This document shows positions 23,543-32,366 of a stretch of 64,000 nucleotides of DNA, one piece after another. The stretch comes from CALBPI01 sp038531945 (GTDB lineage: Bacteria > Pseudomonadota > Gammaproteobacteria > Steroidobacterales > Woeseiaceae). The notes beneath the pieces are model-generated. The model saw nothing but the letters and a program-made list of their open reading frames with translations, was not told the origin of the DNA and did not search any database. Both the position numbers and the translations under genes were made by a program. The DNA lies in the NCBI GenBank assembly GCA_038531945.1, contig JBCBBH010000003.1:812281-876280 (forward strand). The letters run 5' to 3'. Numbering within the stretch: position 1 is the stretch's first letter; each line of letters begins with the position of its first letter.

Positions 23543-23644
23543 ATGAGTAGTGAAGCGATACTAGTCTTGGGTAAAGGCGTGATCTGGTTTTTGCTGCCGA
23601 TCGCGTTTTGCGCATGGGAGATCTGGAAGCTGAGAGATCGCTAG
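23543..23644 (+). CDS. Small single-span membrane protein (33 residues)
   Basis: ATG 23543 opens MSSEAILVLGKGVIWFLLPI followed by AFCAWEIWKLRDR. A single 20-residue helix is followed by a positive cytosolic tail with an E-x-W/Y-xL-R ending, as seen in several tiny proteobacterial membrane proteins. It converges on the TPR gene, overlapping by 4 bases. No clear ribosome site. Too short for certainty. Confidence 0.4.
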   Translation: MSSEAILVLGKGVIWFLLPIAFCAWEIWKLRDR

Positions 23645-25539
23645 TCTGCCCCGTTGACGCAGTCGAGCGTCTCACCCGCCCAAACACAGTCGTCGGGCAG
23701 CTCGCCGCTGGACTTGAAATACGCGAGCAAACCGGAAGCCTCCAACACTTCGTTGAAACGCGGGTTCTCGCGCAGCGACACGGCATTTGGCCCCCAAAAA
23801 CTCTTCGGCATACTTCCCCAGATCATGTCGTCGGCGAGCAGTTTGTCGATCACGGCATCGGTCTCATCCATCGCGAGTAACCAGGTCATCGCTGCGGGGT
23901 CGGGCCCCCAGAGATCCAGGAAGCTCGTCAGCGCTTCCGTGGCTGCGAGCCGGTCTTCAGTCGTCGATGCGTCGATATACGACTCGAGTAACGGAACGAA
24001 AGGCGAATCCGGCGGCATCGCATCAGCTGCCTCCATCTTTCTCAAACCAACCAGCGCATCCTGCCAACGCTGTTCAGCGGCGGCGCACAGCACCGGCGCG
24101 AAGTAGCCAAAATCGTGCCCTAGCGCGGCGGCTTTTCGTGCCGGAGCCTCCACGTTGTCGCAGTCGCCTGCGAGCATGTAGCCGCCGGCGACGTTCGCGT
24201 TCGCGCCCGGAGACAAGGGGTCGAGTTGTAGTGCAGTCAGGTTGACCTCGAGTGCTTGTTCGATCTTGCCGAGATCCTGTAAGTGTTCGGCGTACCAGAG
24301 ATTCAGCGTGGCATCTTCGGCGTCGATCTCAAGCCCGCGTTGATACAAACGTTCGGCGTCCGACCAGCGTGCATCGAGTCGTGCCAGGTCGGCCAGCGCG
24401 GCGTAGGCGTCGACGAGTTCCGGGTCCAGAGCCATCGCATTCTGCGCGTGCACAGCAGCGGCGGTTGAGGACTCCTTCGCGAGAGCGTTCCATTGCTCAG
24501 TGGTTTCGACGCGCGCGTAGGAGGGTAAAGTGACGTAGGCGTTCGCCAGCGCCGCCTCGGCTCGCGCGAAGTTGGGTTCCAGTTCCAACGCGGATTGGAA
24601 GTGCTCTATGGCTGCGCGAATATTTTCCTCGCCGCGTTGCGCCCATAGCGAAGTGCCGATCAAGAATTCCTCGTAGGCGGCTGGGTTCGCCGTCGCCTCA
24701 AATACCTGATCGATATCGGCATTGGCTTCGTCACCGACCACCACACGCAAAGCAGCTGCGATTTTTCTCGTAATCCCCGCCTGCAATGCGAACGCGTCGC
24801 CAATCGGTTGCGTGTAACTCTCGCTCCACAAACGTTCATCATTTCGGACATCGACGAGCGCAGCCTCAATACGTACCTGATCGCCGGATCGTTGAATAGA
24901 GCCCTCGACAATATGATCGACATCCAGGGCATCGGCGATTTCTCGAATGCTCTTGCCGCTGTCGCGAAATGAAAAGGCGGAGGTCCGAGACACGACCCGC
25001 AGTCGGTCAACTCGGTGCAGCGCCGTCATCAGCTCCGTAGGGACGCCGTCGGCCAGATGGCGTTGGTCTCGCTGCGGACTCATATCAACAAACGGCAAAA
25101 CCGCAATCGACGGGTTGATCGGTGCGCTGGGTGGTGGCAGGGCGAGTTCTGAATCGGCGCTCGCCAGTTCCAGGGTCGGCGTGTCAGAGCCTGTCGGCAC
25201 GCGGAACACAGACGCAATGAACAAGCCCAGACCAATGAGTACCAATCCCGCAATTGTGATGTTCAGGCGACGTTTGACACGGTCGGGGTAACCCGGATCC
25301 GTCTGGCCCTCGTCGTCGACCTTGAGCCCGTCCGGCCCGAGCTCCAGCGCCCATGCCGTGACCGCGGCGATCGGCAGGCCGACGAGCAGCAGTACGAGCA
25401 ACGCGCGCATGGCCCAGTCCGGTGCGCCGAAATTCGAAAACGCGAGATCGGCAACCTGGGCGACGGCCCATGCGCCTACGACGTAAGCGGCGCTCACGCG
25501 AATCACGTTGCGCCGTTTCAACTCTGCAATAAACGACAA
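23641..25539 (-). CDS. TolB/FlgO-like domain and TPR membrane protein
   Basis: 632 residues. N-terminal MSFIAELKRRNVIRVSAAYV then VGAWAVAQVADLAF is a conserved opening of this family. TM helices at ~15-35, ~42-65 and ~95-115. A periplasmic TolB-amino/FlgO-like domain (SIAVLPFVDMSPQRDQRHLA, then DGVPTELMTALHRV) covers ~145-270. TPR-type helical repeats (ALELEPNFARAEAALANAY, AMALDPELVDAYAALADLA, GLEIDAEDATLNLWYAEHL) cover ~290-480. Related proteins often carry an N-terminal CadC-type HTH or cyclase domain; this one has none. The role is unknown, possibly stress or envelope sensing. Confidence 0.8.
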   Translation of the reverse strand: MSFIAELKRRNVIRVSAAYVVGAWAVAQVADLAFSNFGAPDWAMRALLVLLLVGLPIAAVTAWALELGPDGLKVDDEGQTDPGYPDRVKRRLNITIAGLVLIGLGLFIASVFRVPTGSDTPTLELASADSELALPPPSAPINPSIAVLPFVDMSPQRDQRHLADGVPTELMTALHRVDRLRVVSRTSAFSFRDSGKSIREIADALDVDHIVEGSIQRSGDQVRIEAALVDVRNDERLWSESYTQPIGDAFALQAGITRKIAAALRVVVGDEANADIDQVFEATANPAAYEEFLIGTSLWAQRGEENIRAAIEHFQSALELEPNFARAEAALANAYVTLPSYARVETTEQWNALAKESSTAAAVHAQNAMALDPELVDAYAALADLARLDARWSDAERLYQRGLEIDAEDATLNLWYAEHLQDLGKIEQALEVNLTALQLDPLSPGANANVAGGYMLAGDCDNVEAPARKAAALGHDFGYFAPVLCAAAEQRWQDALVGLRKMEAADAMPPDSPFVPLLESYIDASTTEDRLAATEALTSFLDLWGPDPAAMTWLLAMDETDAVIDKLLADDMIWGSMPKSFWGPNAVSLRENPRFNEVLEASGLLAYFKSSGELPDDCVWAGETLDCVNGAD

Positions 25540-25584
25540 TGCCGTTGAGCCTCACCTCTGCCGCGAGTCTCAGAGTTTATCGTA

Positions 25585-26019
25585 TCAGCGCAGTAGTGGG
25601 GCGCCGCATCGGCGGCAGTAGCGTGTGTCGGGGGAATGACGAATATTGCAGGACTTGCAAAGCTTGCGTTTGGATTTGGGTGACTCACGTCGCGTGTCGC
25701 GAGTTGGATTCTGCCGCAGTGCGGTTTCGTACGTTGCTGTCGAGTTCGACTGCGTCTGGCGGGTCGACGTGGCGCCAGCCGCCTTGGCTTCTTCGGCGAC
25801 CTCGCGAAGCGTCCGCTTGAGTTTCGGTAGTACCGCCTTCGAGAGCCAAAACCAGAACAGTAACAGTGCGAAAAACGCCACTGGCCATTGGCCCGATGTG
25901 AACGACGCTGACACGATGTTAAACAGAATGATCCCGCCGACGATCAAAGGTATGACGGGCAGGCGATTCTTCCTGAGTCGTTTGGCGACGGCTTGTTTAA
26001 GGGCTTCCGGGTCGTCCAC
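25585..26019 (-). CDS. Membrane protein with C-terminal zinc ribbon
   Basis: 144 residues from GTG 26019, which shares one base with the TagH stop (TAGTG), so translation is probably coupled. One or two TM helices at ~20-62. A basic linker of ~50 residues is followed by a rubredoxin-like zinc ribbon at the C-terminus (CKSCNIRHSPDTRYCRRCGA). Likely the partner of the upstream FHA protein. No known family name. Confidence 0.6.
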   Translation of the reverse strand: MDDPEALKQAVAKRLRKNRLPVIPLIVGGIILFNIVSASFTSGQWPVAFFALLLFWFWLSKAVLPKLKRTLREVAEEAKAAGATSTRQTQSNSTATYETALRQNPTRDTRRESPKSKRKLCKSCNIRHSPDTRYCRRCGAPLLR

Positions 26020-27254
26020 TATTCGCTGGAATCAAGAGTTTGCAGTTGTGCCGCATAGGCTCTCGCAAACTCGTCGCGAATAAAAGGGGGCAATTCGCCA
26101 GCATTGGATTGCGCCAGTGCTTCGATGTAGCTGCAGAAGTGGTCCCAAAGTTGGGCTTTCCGACTGCTGTTGAACAATCCTTTGCCCGCACCCAATGTTT
26201 CGAGTCGGTCTTGCAGCGACGTCGGCTCGAGCATCGCCAGCAATTCCATGAAGGCCGCTTCTGCGCCTTCCTGCACGGACGTGTTGTGGTGGCGAATGGC
26301 ACGGAATTGATCGCGAACGTTGTCCGCAGGTTCCGGATGAATCTGTCCGCGGCCGAGTAGAAGATCGGCGATGTCGTCGGTGATATCCGTCGGCGTCAAA
26401 TCATCCACATCCTGTTGCGTTTGCGACAAGCCCAGACGCTGCTTCGTGCGGGCTCGCTCGGTTCGCATGGACTTTGACGCTTCCAGGGCGGTGCGCAGTG
26501 CCTTGCCGACAGCGTAAGCAATCTCGTCGGCTGCTCGGGCCTCCAACGTCGCCGGATCAAGGCCGAGCCCACGCAACATCGCGCGGTAGGTCGACACATC
26601 GCGCCGTTCATTGGTCACATCGGCGGAGCGCCGGGCGCTCGGCAGTCTGTGAACACTCGCGCTGTGCGGCTGAGTGGTTTCAGTGACGACAACCGTATCG
26701 ATTGCGGGCGAATCAAGCACCGCACCACCGGCGTCCTCGAACGGCGAGTTGGTCACCATCGACAGGTTGGCTGAGGCCATTCTGTCGTCCAGCAGTTCCT
26801 CGAGATCGATTTTCTCCGCCATCTCGTCTTCGACGAGTAGCTCGACGGACAGCTCAGCCGATGGCTCGATCGCCGCGTGATCTTCAAACAGATCACTGCG
26901 CAGCATCGTTTCGTGATCCTCGTCGAGCTGGGTTTTGATCTCACTGACGACCATTCGGAAGCTGCCCATGCGCAAGCGGGTGCCAAACGTCAGTTTGTAG
27001 GGCTGTGTCGGTCCCAGCGGTTGCTTGCTGCCGTTGATGTAGACGCCGTTCATGCTGGTATCGACCAGGTAAAAGCCGCCGTCTCGAGCTTCGATGCTCG
27101 CGTGTACGCTCGACACATAGCGCTTCGGATCGGGGAGTACCCAATCGTTGTGTTGCGCACGCCCAATGGTGCCCCCACGCTGATCGAATACATACTCAGC
27201 GTCGGCGCCCAGTTGCTGGCGCAAGTCATTACTTACCTGTAGTTTCAGTCGCAT
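26019..27254 (-). CDS. tagH: TagH-like FHA-domain protein (type VI secretion-associated type), orphan
   Basis: 411 residues from ATG 27254 (MRLKLQVSNDL). The FHA domain at ~5-100 shows GGTIGRAQHNDWVLPDPKRY, then VSSVHASIEARDG and NGVYING, with the phosphothreonine-binding R, S and N-G residues. An acidic linker follows. The C-terminal domain (YRAMLRGLGLDPATLEARAA ... AFMELLAMLEPTSLQDRLET) matches the T6SS TagH/FHA C-terminal domain. In T6SS loci TagH reads threonine kinase signals, but no T6SS gene is in this window. The only kinase here is at 41304. Confidence 0.8.
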   Translation of the reverse strand: MRLKLQVSNDLRQQLGADAEYVFDQRGGTIGRAQHNDWVLPDPKRYVSSVHASIEARDGGFYLVDTSMNGVYINGSKQPLGPTQPYKLTFGTRLRMGSFRMVVSEIKTQLDEDHETMLRSDLFEDHAAIEPSAELSVELLVEDEMAEKIDLEELLDDRMASANLSMVTNSPFEDAGGAVLDSPAIDTVVVTETTQPHSASVHRLPSARRSADVTNERRDVSTYRAMLRGLGLDPATLEARAADEIAYAVGKALRTALEASKSMRTERARTKQRLGLSQTQQDVDDLTPTDITDDIADLLLGRGQIHPEPADNVRDQFRAIRHHNTSVQEGAEAAFMELLAMLEPTSLQDRLETLGAGKGLFNSSRKAQLWDHFCSYIEALAQSNAGELPPFIRDEFARAYAAQLQTLDSSE

Positions 27255-27412
27255 ACCGTCAAAAACACACTGTGGACGGACCCTCAAACAACAGTATGGC
27301 CGTTAGATCGCGTTGAAACCGGTAGCGGTTCACATTTACATAAAGCGCCGTTTCTGGATGGTCTTGAACTGCGCTAGATTGACCACACCCTGGGTCTTGC
27401 AAGGAGGAATAC

Positions 27413-27736
27413 ATGAGCAAACTGTACCGCATTTCTTTCGCAAGCCAAGGCCGGGTGTATGAGGTTTTCGCCGAATCCGTCGTGCAGTCCGATCTGTTCG
27501 GCTTCCTCGAGATATCTGAACTCAAGTTTGGCGCGAGGAGCGCGGTCGTCGTCGATCCGAGCGAGGAGCGCATCAAGTCGGAGTTCGAAGGCGTGAAACG
27601 TACGTTGATACCCATGCACAACGTGATTCGGATTGATGAGGTCGAGAAGCAGGGCGTCAGCAAAGTCTCGAAAATGGATGGCTCGAATGTCACGCCGTTT
27701 CCCGCCAGCGTGTACCCGCAGGGCAGCAACGATTAA
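27413..27736 (+). CDS. DUF1820 family protein
   Basis: 107 residues. AAGGAGG lies 7 bases before ATG 27413. The opening SKLYRISFASQGRVYEVFAE then VVQSDLFGFLEISEL, and the end SNVTPFPASVY, are typical of DUF1820, a conserved gammaproteobacterial small protein of unknown function, predicted cytosolic. Monocistronic by position, upstream of purL. Confidence 0.85.
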   Translation: MSKLYRISFASQGRVYEVFAESVVQSDLFGFLEISELKFGARSAVVVDPSEERIKSEFEGVKRTLIPMHNVIRIDEVEKQGVSKVSKMDGSNVTPFPASVYPQGSND

Positions 27737-27805
27737 CTAGTCTGTCGAGTCCGCGGCAGTGCAGGTATGATTCGCGCGAGCCGAGTCAACTGCCTGTGAG
27801 CGTCC

Positions 27806-30800
27806 ATGCCAACAACCTGCACCGCGCCAGCCATCGTTGAGGTTGCGGCTGAATCCGCACTGACCGAGTTCCAAGCCACCCGACTTACAGAGCAACTGCG
27901 GCGTCACTTTCCGAGCGTCAGGGCCGTCTCGGCGCGCTATGTGGTCGTGGTCGCGCTGACCGAATCGGTCGATTCTGAAACGCTTTCGCGGTTGCGACAG
28001 GTCCTGACAAATAACTCGAAAGAAATTACCTTACCTACTGATGCGAATATAGATATTGGACCAAGAGCCGGGACGATTTCTCCCTGGTCCAGCAAAGCGA
28101 CCGATATTGTTCATCGCTGTGGATTGACCGTTGTCGACCGGGTTGAACGGGTGACCCGCTACTGGATCGATGGACTCGAGTCCGGTCAGCTTGAGGCCGC
28201 ACTGCCGATTCTGATGGATCGGATGACAGAAGCGGCATACCGTTCTGAAACATCAGGAGAGCGGTTGTTCGACGAGGCCGAGCCGCGTCCATTGGCATCG
28301 ATTGCGCTCGCCGACGCGCCGCTGGAAGCGCTGGAGCAAGCGAATGTCGCGATGGGCCTTGCGCTGTCGTCGGATGAGCTCGAGTATCTCGCGGCGCATT
28401 ACACTGAGGTGGGCCGCAATCCAACGGACGCCGAACTGATGATGTTCGCACAGGCCAATTCTGAGCATTGTCGTCACAAGATCTTCAACGCGTCGTGGCG
28501 GATAGACGGGCAGTCGATGGAGCACAGTCTGTTCGGAATGATCCGGCACACGAGCTCTGTCTCTCCCGACGGCATCTTGAGTGCGTACTCCGACAACGCG
28601 GCGGTGCTGGCGGGGCCTCGCGCCAGCCGGTTGATGATCGATGACACCGGCCACTGGCAGAGCCAGCTCGAACCGGTGGATATCGCCATCAAGGTCGAAA
28701 CCCACAACCACCCGACGGCGATCTCGCCGCACCCGGGCGCAGCCACAGGGGCCGGCGGCGAGATTCGCGATGAAGGCGCCACCGGGCTCGGTGCGCAACC
28801 GAAAGCCGGTGTGTGTGGCTTCAGTGTGTCCGACTTGAATATTCCTGATTGGACCCAGCCCTGGGAAGCCGATATCGGCAAACCGGACCGGATTGTCTCC
28901 GGGCTGGACATCATGCTTGAGGGTCCGATCGGTGCCGCAGCATTCAATAACGAGTTCGGCCGTCCGAATATCGGCGGCTACTTCCGGACGTTCCTCGCCG
29001 ATCGCGAAGACACCCGGTTCTGGGGCTACCACAAGCCGATCATGATCGCCGGTGGGCTCGGCAACGTGCGGCGCGAGCATGCCGTCAAACAGGAAGTACC
29101 CGCGGATGCGCTCGTCGTGGTCCTTGGCGGTCCAGGCATGCTGATCGGACTGGGCGGTGGCGCCGCGTCCAGCATGACGAGTGGTGCGAGTGATGCCGAT
29201 CTGGATTTCGCATCCGTGCAACGCGGCAACCCCGAGATGCAGCGGCGCGCGCAGGAAGTGATCAATGCTTGTTGGCGACGTGGCGAATCCAGCCCGATTC
29301 TGCTGATCCATGATGTCGGGGCGGGCGGGTTGTCGAACGCGATCCCGGAGGCGGTCGATCATTCGTCATTGGGTGGACGTTTCGATTTGCGATCGATCTT
29401 GACCGACGAATCGCAGATGTCGCCAATGGAAATCTGGTGCAACGAGTCCCAAGAGCGCTATGTGCTCGTGATTGCGCAGGAATCTGAAGCCGAATTCGGT
29501 GAGATTTGTGCGCGCGAACGTTGTCCGTTCGCTGTGGTGGGTTCGCTGACCAGCGATCGCCAACTGATCGTGGAAGACCCGCTGCTCGAAGGCGTACCCG
29601 TCGACCTGCCGATGGACGTGTTGCTTGGCAAAACCCCGCAGATGTCGCGCGACGTCGCACGGATCGAGCGGCCGGTAACGCCATTCGATACGACCGACGT
29701 GCGCCTCGAGGATGCGTGGCGCCGCGTGCTTGCGATACCGAGTGTTGCGGACAAGAGTTTCCTGATTCATATCGGCGACCGAACCGTCGGCGGGCTGGTG
29801 AGTCGCGATCAGTTGGTCGGACGCTGGCAGGTGCCCGTCAGTGATGTCGCGGTCACATTGTCGACGCATTCCGATCACTGCGGTGAAGCGATGGCGATGG
29901 GCGAGCGCACGCCCGTTGCGTGTGAAAACCCCGGTGCGGCCGCGCGTTTGGCCGTCGTGGAATCACTCACCAACATCCTCGCCGCAGATGTCGCTCGATT
30001 ATCTGACATCAAGCTTTCGGCAAACTGGATGGCGGCTGCTGGTCAGCCGGGACAGGACGCCGGACTGTACGACGCAGTGCAGGCGATCGGGCAGGTGTTG
30101 TGCCCGGCGCTCGGAATCGCAATTCCGGTCGGTAAAGACTCGTTGTCGATGCATACGCAGTGGTCGAGCGAGCGTGGCGAGGAACACTCGGTCACGGCGC
30201 CGGTGTCTCTGATCGTGACCGCGTTCGCGCCGGTCGGCGATGTCCGCAAGACACTCACGCCGGAGTTGCAACCGGTCGATGGCAGCGCGCTGATCTTTGT
30301 GGACTTGTCGGAAGATCCGGAGGCACTCGGGCGCAGCGCCTTGGCGCAAGCGTGGCGCCAGCAGGGCGGTCGATGCGCGGATGCCGCACCGGCCGCGACG
30401 TTAAAATCCCTGCTCGAGGCACTGATCGATGTTCGCAAATCCGGACAAGCCCTGGCCTGGCATGATCGCGCCGACGGTGGACTGCTCGCGACGTTCGCGG
30501 AGATGATTTTCGCCAGTCGATTGGGTGTTGACGCCACTTTGCCGGACGATTCGGTCAACGATCTCGCCTGGTTGTTCTCGGAGGGACCCGGCGTTGTCAT
30601 ACAGGTGGCTGAATCGCACCTCGCACAAGTCCACGCACGCTTCGCCGTGGCGGGTGCCGGAGCTCGCTGCATGACGCTGGCACACGTCACAGATACCGCG
30701 CGACTGGTTGTTCGCCGGCGCGGTGAAACCCTACTCGACGTGCCGCGTCGCGACTTGCAGCTCTGTTGGTCCGAGATGAGTTTTCGAATGCAGGCGCTGC

Positions 30801-31690
30801 GCGATCACCCAACGTGCGCCGCAGAGGCGTACGAGCGCGTCGCCGACGATAGTGACCCCGGGTTGGTTGTGCACTGGCCGGATTCGTCACGGCGCACGGC
30901 AGCGGTCAGTACCACCCGCCCGACCGTCGCGGTCCTCAGAGAGCAGGGCGTCAACAGTCAACATGAGATGGCGGCCGCGTTCATTGCTGCCGGCTTCGAT
31001 GCCGTGGATGTGCACATGTCCGACATCGAACAAGGTCGCGTGTCGTTGGCCTCCTTCCAGGCGATGGCCGCATGCGGCGGTTTTTCGTTTGGCGACGTGT
31101 TGGGCGCGGGCGGTGGATGGGCGCGATCGATCCTCGAGGTTCCCGCACTTCGCGACGCCTTCAGTGCCTGGTTCGAGCGCGCCGACGTTTTGACGCTCGG
31201 GGTCTGCAACGGTTGCCAGATGCTCAGTCAATTGACCTCGCTGATCCCGGGAACGCAGCACTGGCCAGCATTTGTGCACAACCGTTCCGCGCAGTTTGAA
31301 GCGCGGTTGTCGCAAGTGAGGATCAACACACTCGATAGCCCGTGGTTCGACGGCATGGCCGGGTTGCAGGTTCCGGTGGTCGTGTCGCACGGTGAAGGTC
31401 GTGCCAGGTTTGATCACGACGATAGCGCGCATGCAGCACTGAACGCGGGTGTGGTCGCAGCACAATACGTGGAAGGCGATGGTCGAATTGCGACGCGTTA
31501 TCCCGCGAATCCGAACGGGTCTGCACAAGGCATCGCGATGCTCACCAGCGACGACGGTCGGGTCGCGATCAGCATGCCGCATCCGGAGCGCACGCTACGG
31601 GCTGCTCAACACAGCTGGCATCCGGCGGACTGGGCTGAGTACGGTCCGTGGTTTCAGTTGTTTGAGAACGCGAAACGCGCGCTCAGTTAG
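27806..31690 (+). CDS. purL: Phosphoribosylformylglycinamidine synthase (single-chain)
   Basis: 1294 residues, normal for the large gammaproteobacterial form. Converts FGAR, glutamine and ATP to FGAM in purine synthesis. Order: N-terminal FGAR-AT domain (~1-150), linker with EHCRHKIF-type motif in NSEHCRHKIFNASW (~225), two AIRS-like halves (KVETHNHPTAISPHPGAATG; later GDRTVGGLVSRDQLVGRWQV), and a class I glutaminase domain from ~1040. The glutaminase Cys is in LGVCNGCQMLSQL near residue 1133, with His/Glu in MPHPERTLR. The stop overlaps the convergent neighbour by 4 bases. No purine riboswitch is visible in the 69 bp upstream. Confidence 0.97.
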   Translation: MPTTCTAPAIVEVAAESALTEFQATRLTEQLRRHFPSVRAVSARYVVVVALTESVDSETLSRLRQVLTNNSKEITLPTDANIDIGPRAGTISPWSSKATDIVHRCGLTVVDRVERVTRYWIDGLESGQLEAALPILMDRMTEAAYRSETSGERLFDEAEPRPLASIALADAPLEALEQANVAMGLALSSDELEYLAAHYTEVGRNPTDAELMMFAQANSEHCRHKIFNASWRIDGQSMEHSLFGMIRHTSSVSPDGILSAYSDNAAVLAGPRASRLMIDDTGHWQSQLEPVDIAIKVETHNHPTAISPHPGAATGAGGEIRDEGATGLGAQPKAGVCGFSVSDLNIPDWTQPWEADIGKPDRIVSGLDIMLEGPIGAAAFNNEFGRPNIGGYFRTFLADREDTRFWGYHKPIMIAGGLGNVRREHAVKQEVPADALVVVLGGPGMLIGLGGGAASSMTSGASDADLDFASVQRGNPEMQRRAQEVINACWRRGESSPILLIHDVGAGGLSNAIPEAVDHSSLGGRFDLRSILTDESQMSPMEIWCNESQERYVLVIAQESEAEFGEICARERCPFAVVGSLTSDRQLIVEDPLLEGVPVDLPMDVLLGKTPQMSRDVARIERPVTPFDTTDVRLEDAWRRVLAIPSVADKSFLIHIGDRTVGGLVSRDQLVGRWQVPVSDVAVTLSTHSDHCGEAMAMGERTPVACENPGAAARLAVVESLTNILAADVARLSDIKLSANWMAAAGQPGQDAGLYDAVQAIGQVLCPALGIAIPVGKDSLSMHTQWSSERGEEHSVTAPVSLIVTAFAPVGDVRKTLTPELQPVDGSALIFVDLSEDPEALGRSALAQAWRQQGGRCADAAPAATLKSLLEALIDVRKSGQALAWHDRADGGLLATFAEMIFASRLGVDATLPDDSVNDLAWLFSEGPGVVIQVAESHLAQVHARFAVAGAGARCMTLAHVTDTARLVVRRRGETLLDVPRRDLQLCWSEMSFRMQALRDHPTCAAEAYERVADDSDPGLVVHWPDSSRRTAAVSTTRPTVAVLREQGVNSQHEMAAAFIAAGFDAVDVHMSDIEQGRVSLASFQAMAACGGFSFGDVLGAGGGWARSILEVPALRDAFSAWFERADVLTLGVCNGCQMLSQLTSLIPGTQHWPAFVHNRSAQFEARLSQVRINTLDSPWFDGMAGLQVPVVVSHGEGRARFDHDDSAHAALNAGVVAAQYVEGDGRIATRYPANPNGSAQGIAMLTSDDGRVAISMPHPERTLRAAQHSWHPADWAEYGPWFQLFENAKRALS

Positions 31691-32364
31691 TCGTTGTACC
31701 GCGCATCATGTGCAACGCGCCGCATCGCTTCGCGCAGTCGGTCACGGCGAACGAATGCCTCGTGCAACATATCTTTCAGCAGCGCCACCAAGACACGCGC
31801 AGCCGAAGGGGACAACGACGGCAACGTCGTGGCGCTGTCGAGATCGAACAGGATGTCGCGACAGAATCTCGCCAGCGCATCGTCGACGCCCGCGAGGCTA
31901 GCCGCCTCGGTGACTGCGTTGAACAGGGTCATCCGGCCGTCTGAGCCCATGGCGTCCGCACACATCAGCGTGATGCGGTGGCTCAACATCACAAGCGCCT
32001 GCCAGTGCCCGTCGCGATAACACGCCAGCGCTTCAGTCACCGGGTCTACGAGCTCTGCCGGCAGTCGATCCAGTTCAAACGATGGCAGTGGTTTCACGAC
32101 GGGCTCCCACAATCCATCGATCGTCAGCTCGTCGTCCGCGTAAGTTACCGGCCCGCTGCAGAGAAACACGGGGCGACGGCAAGCAGGACAGAGGGCACTG
32201 ATACCGATACGCCGTGGTCGGTTGGTAATCAGCCACTGCCAGGCGGGCGTCGCCTGCACGGTCATCTGCGCGTAAACGCCGCAGTGCGGGCACGTCATGG
32301 ACAGTGCCGGTTCGAGTAGCTCCCGGAGGCTGTGATGCTCACGGATGTGCATCAACGAGGCCAT
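31687..32364 (-). CDS. Zinc-ribbon DUF4145-like protein
   Basis: 225 residues. The N-terminal zinc ribbon is formed by CPHCG (~24-28) and CPACRRPVFLC (~59-69). The C-terminal helical domain begins DPVTEALACYRDGHWQALVM and recalls DUF4145, seen in some restriction and stress proteins. Two bases after ettA on the same strand, so probably co-transcribed. No function can be stated. Confidence 0.6.
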   Translation of the reverse strand: MASLMHIREHHSLRELLEPALSMTCPHCGVYAQMTVQATPAWQWLITNRPRRIGISALCPACRRPVFLCSGPVTYADDELTIDGLWEPVVKPLPSFELDRLPAELVDPVTEALACYRDGHWQALVMLSHRITLMCADAMGSDGRMTLFNAVTEAASLAGVDDALARFCRDILFDLDSATTLPSLSPSAARVLVALLKDMLHEAFVRRDRLREAMRRVAHDARYND

Positions 32365-32366
32365 GT

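Noticed and set aside
28253..29362. 369-codon minus-strand frame inside purL
   Set aside because: Antisense to conserved FGAM synthase sequence; the long open frame follows from codon bias in GC-rich DNA.
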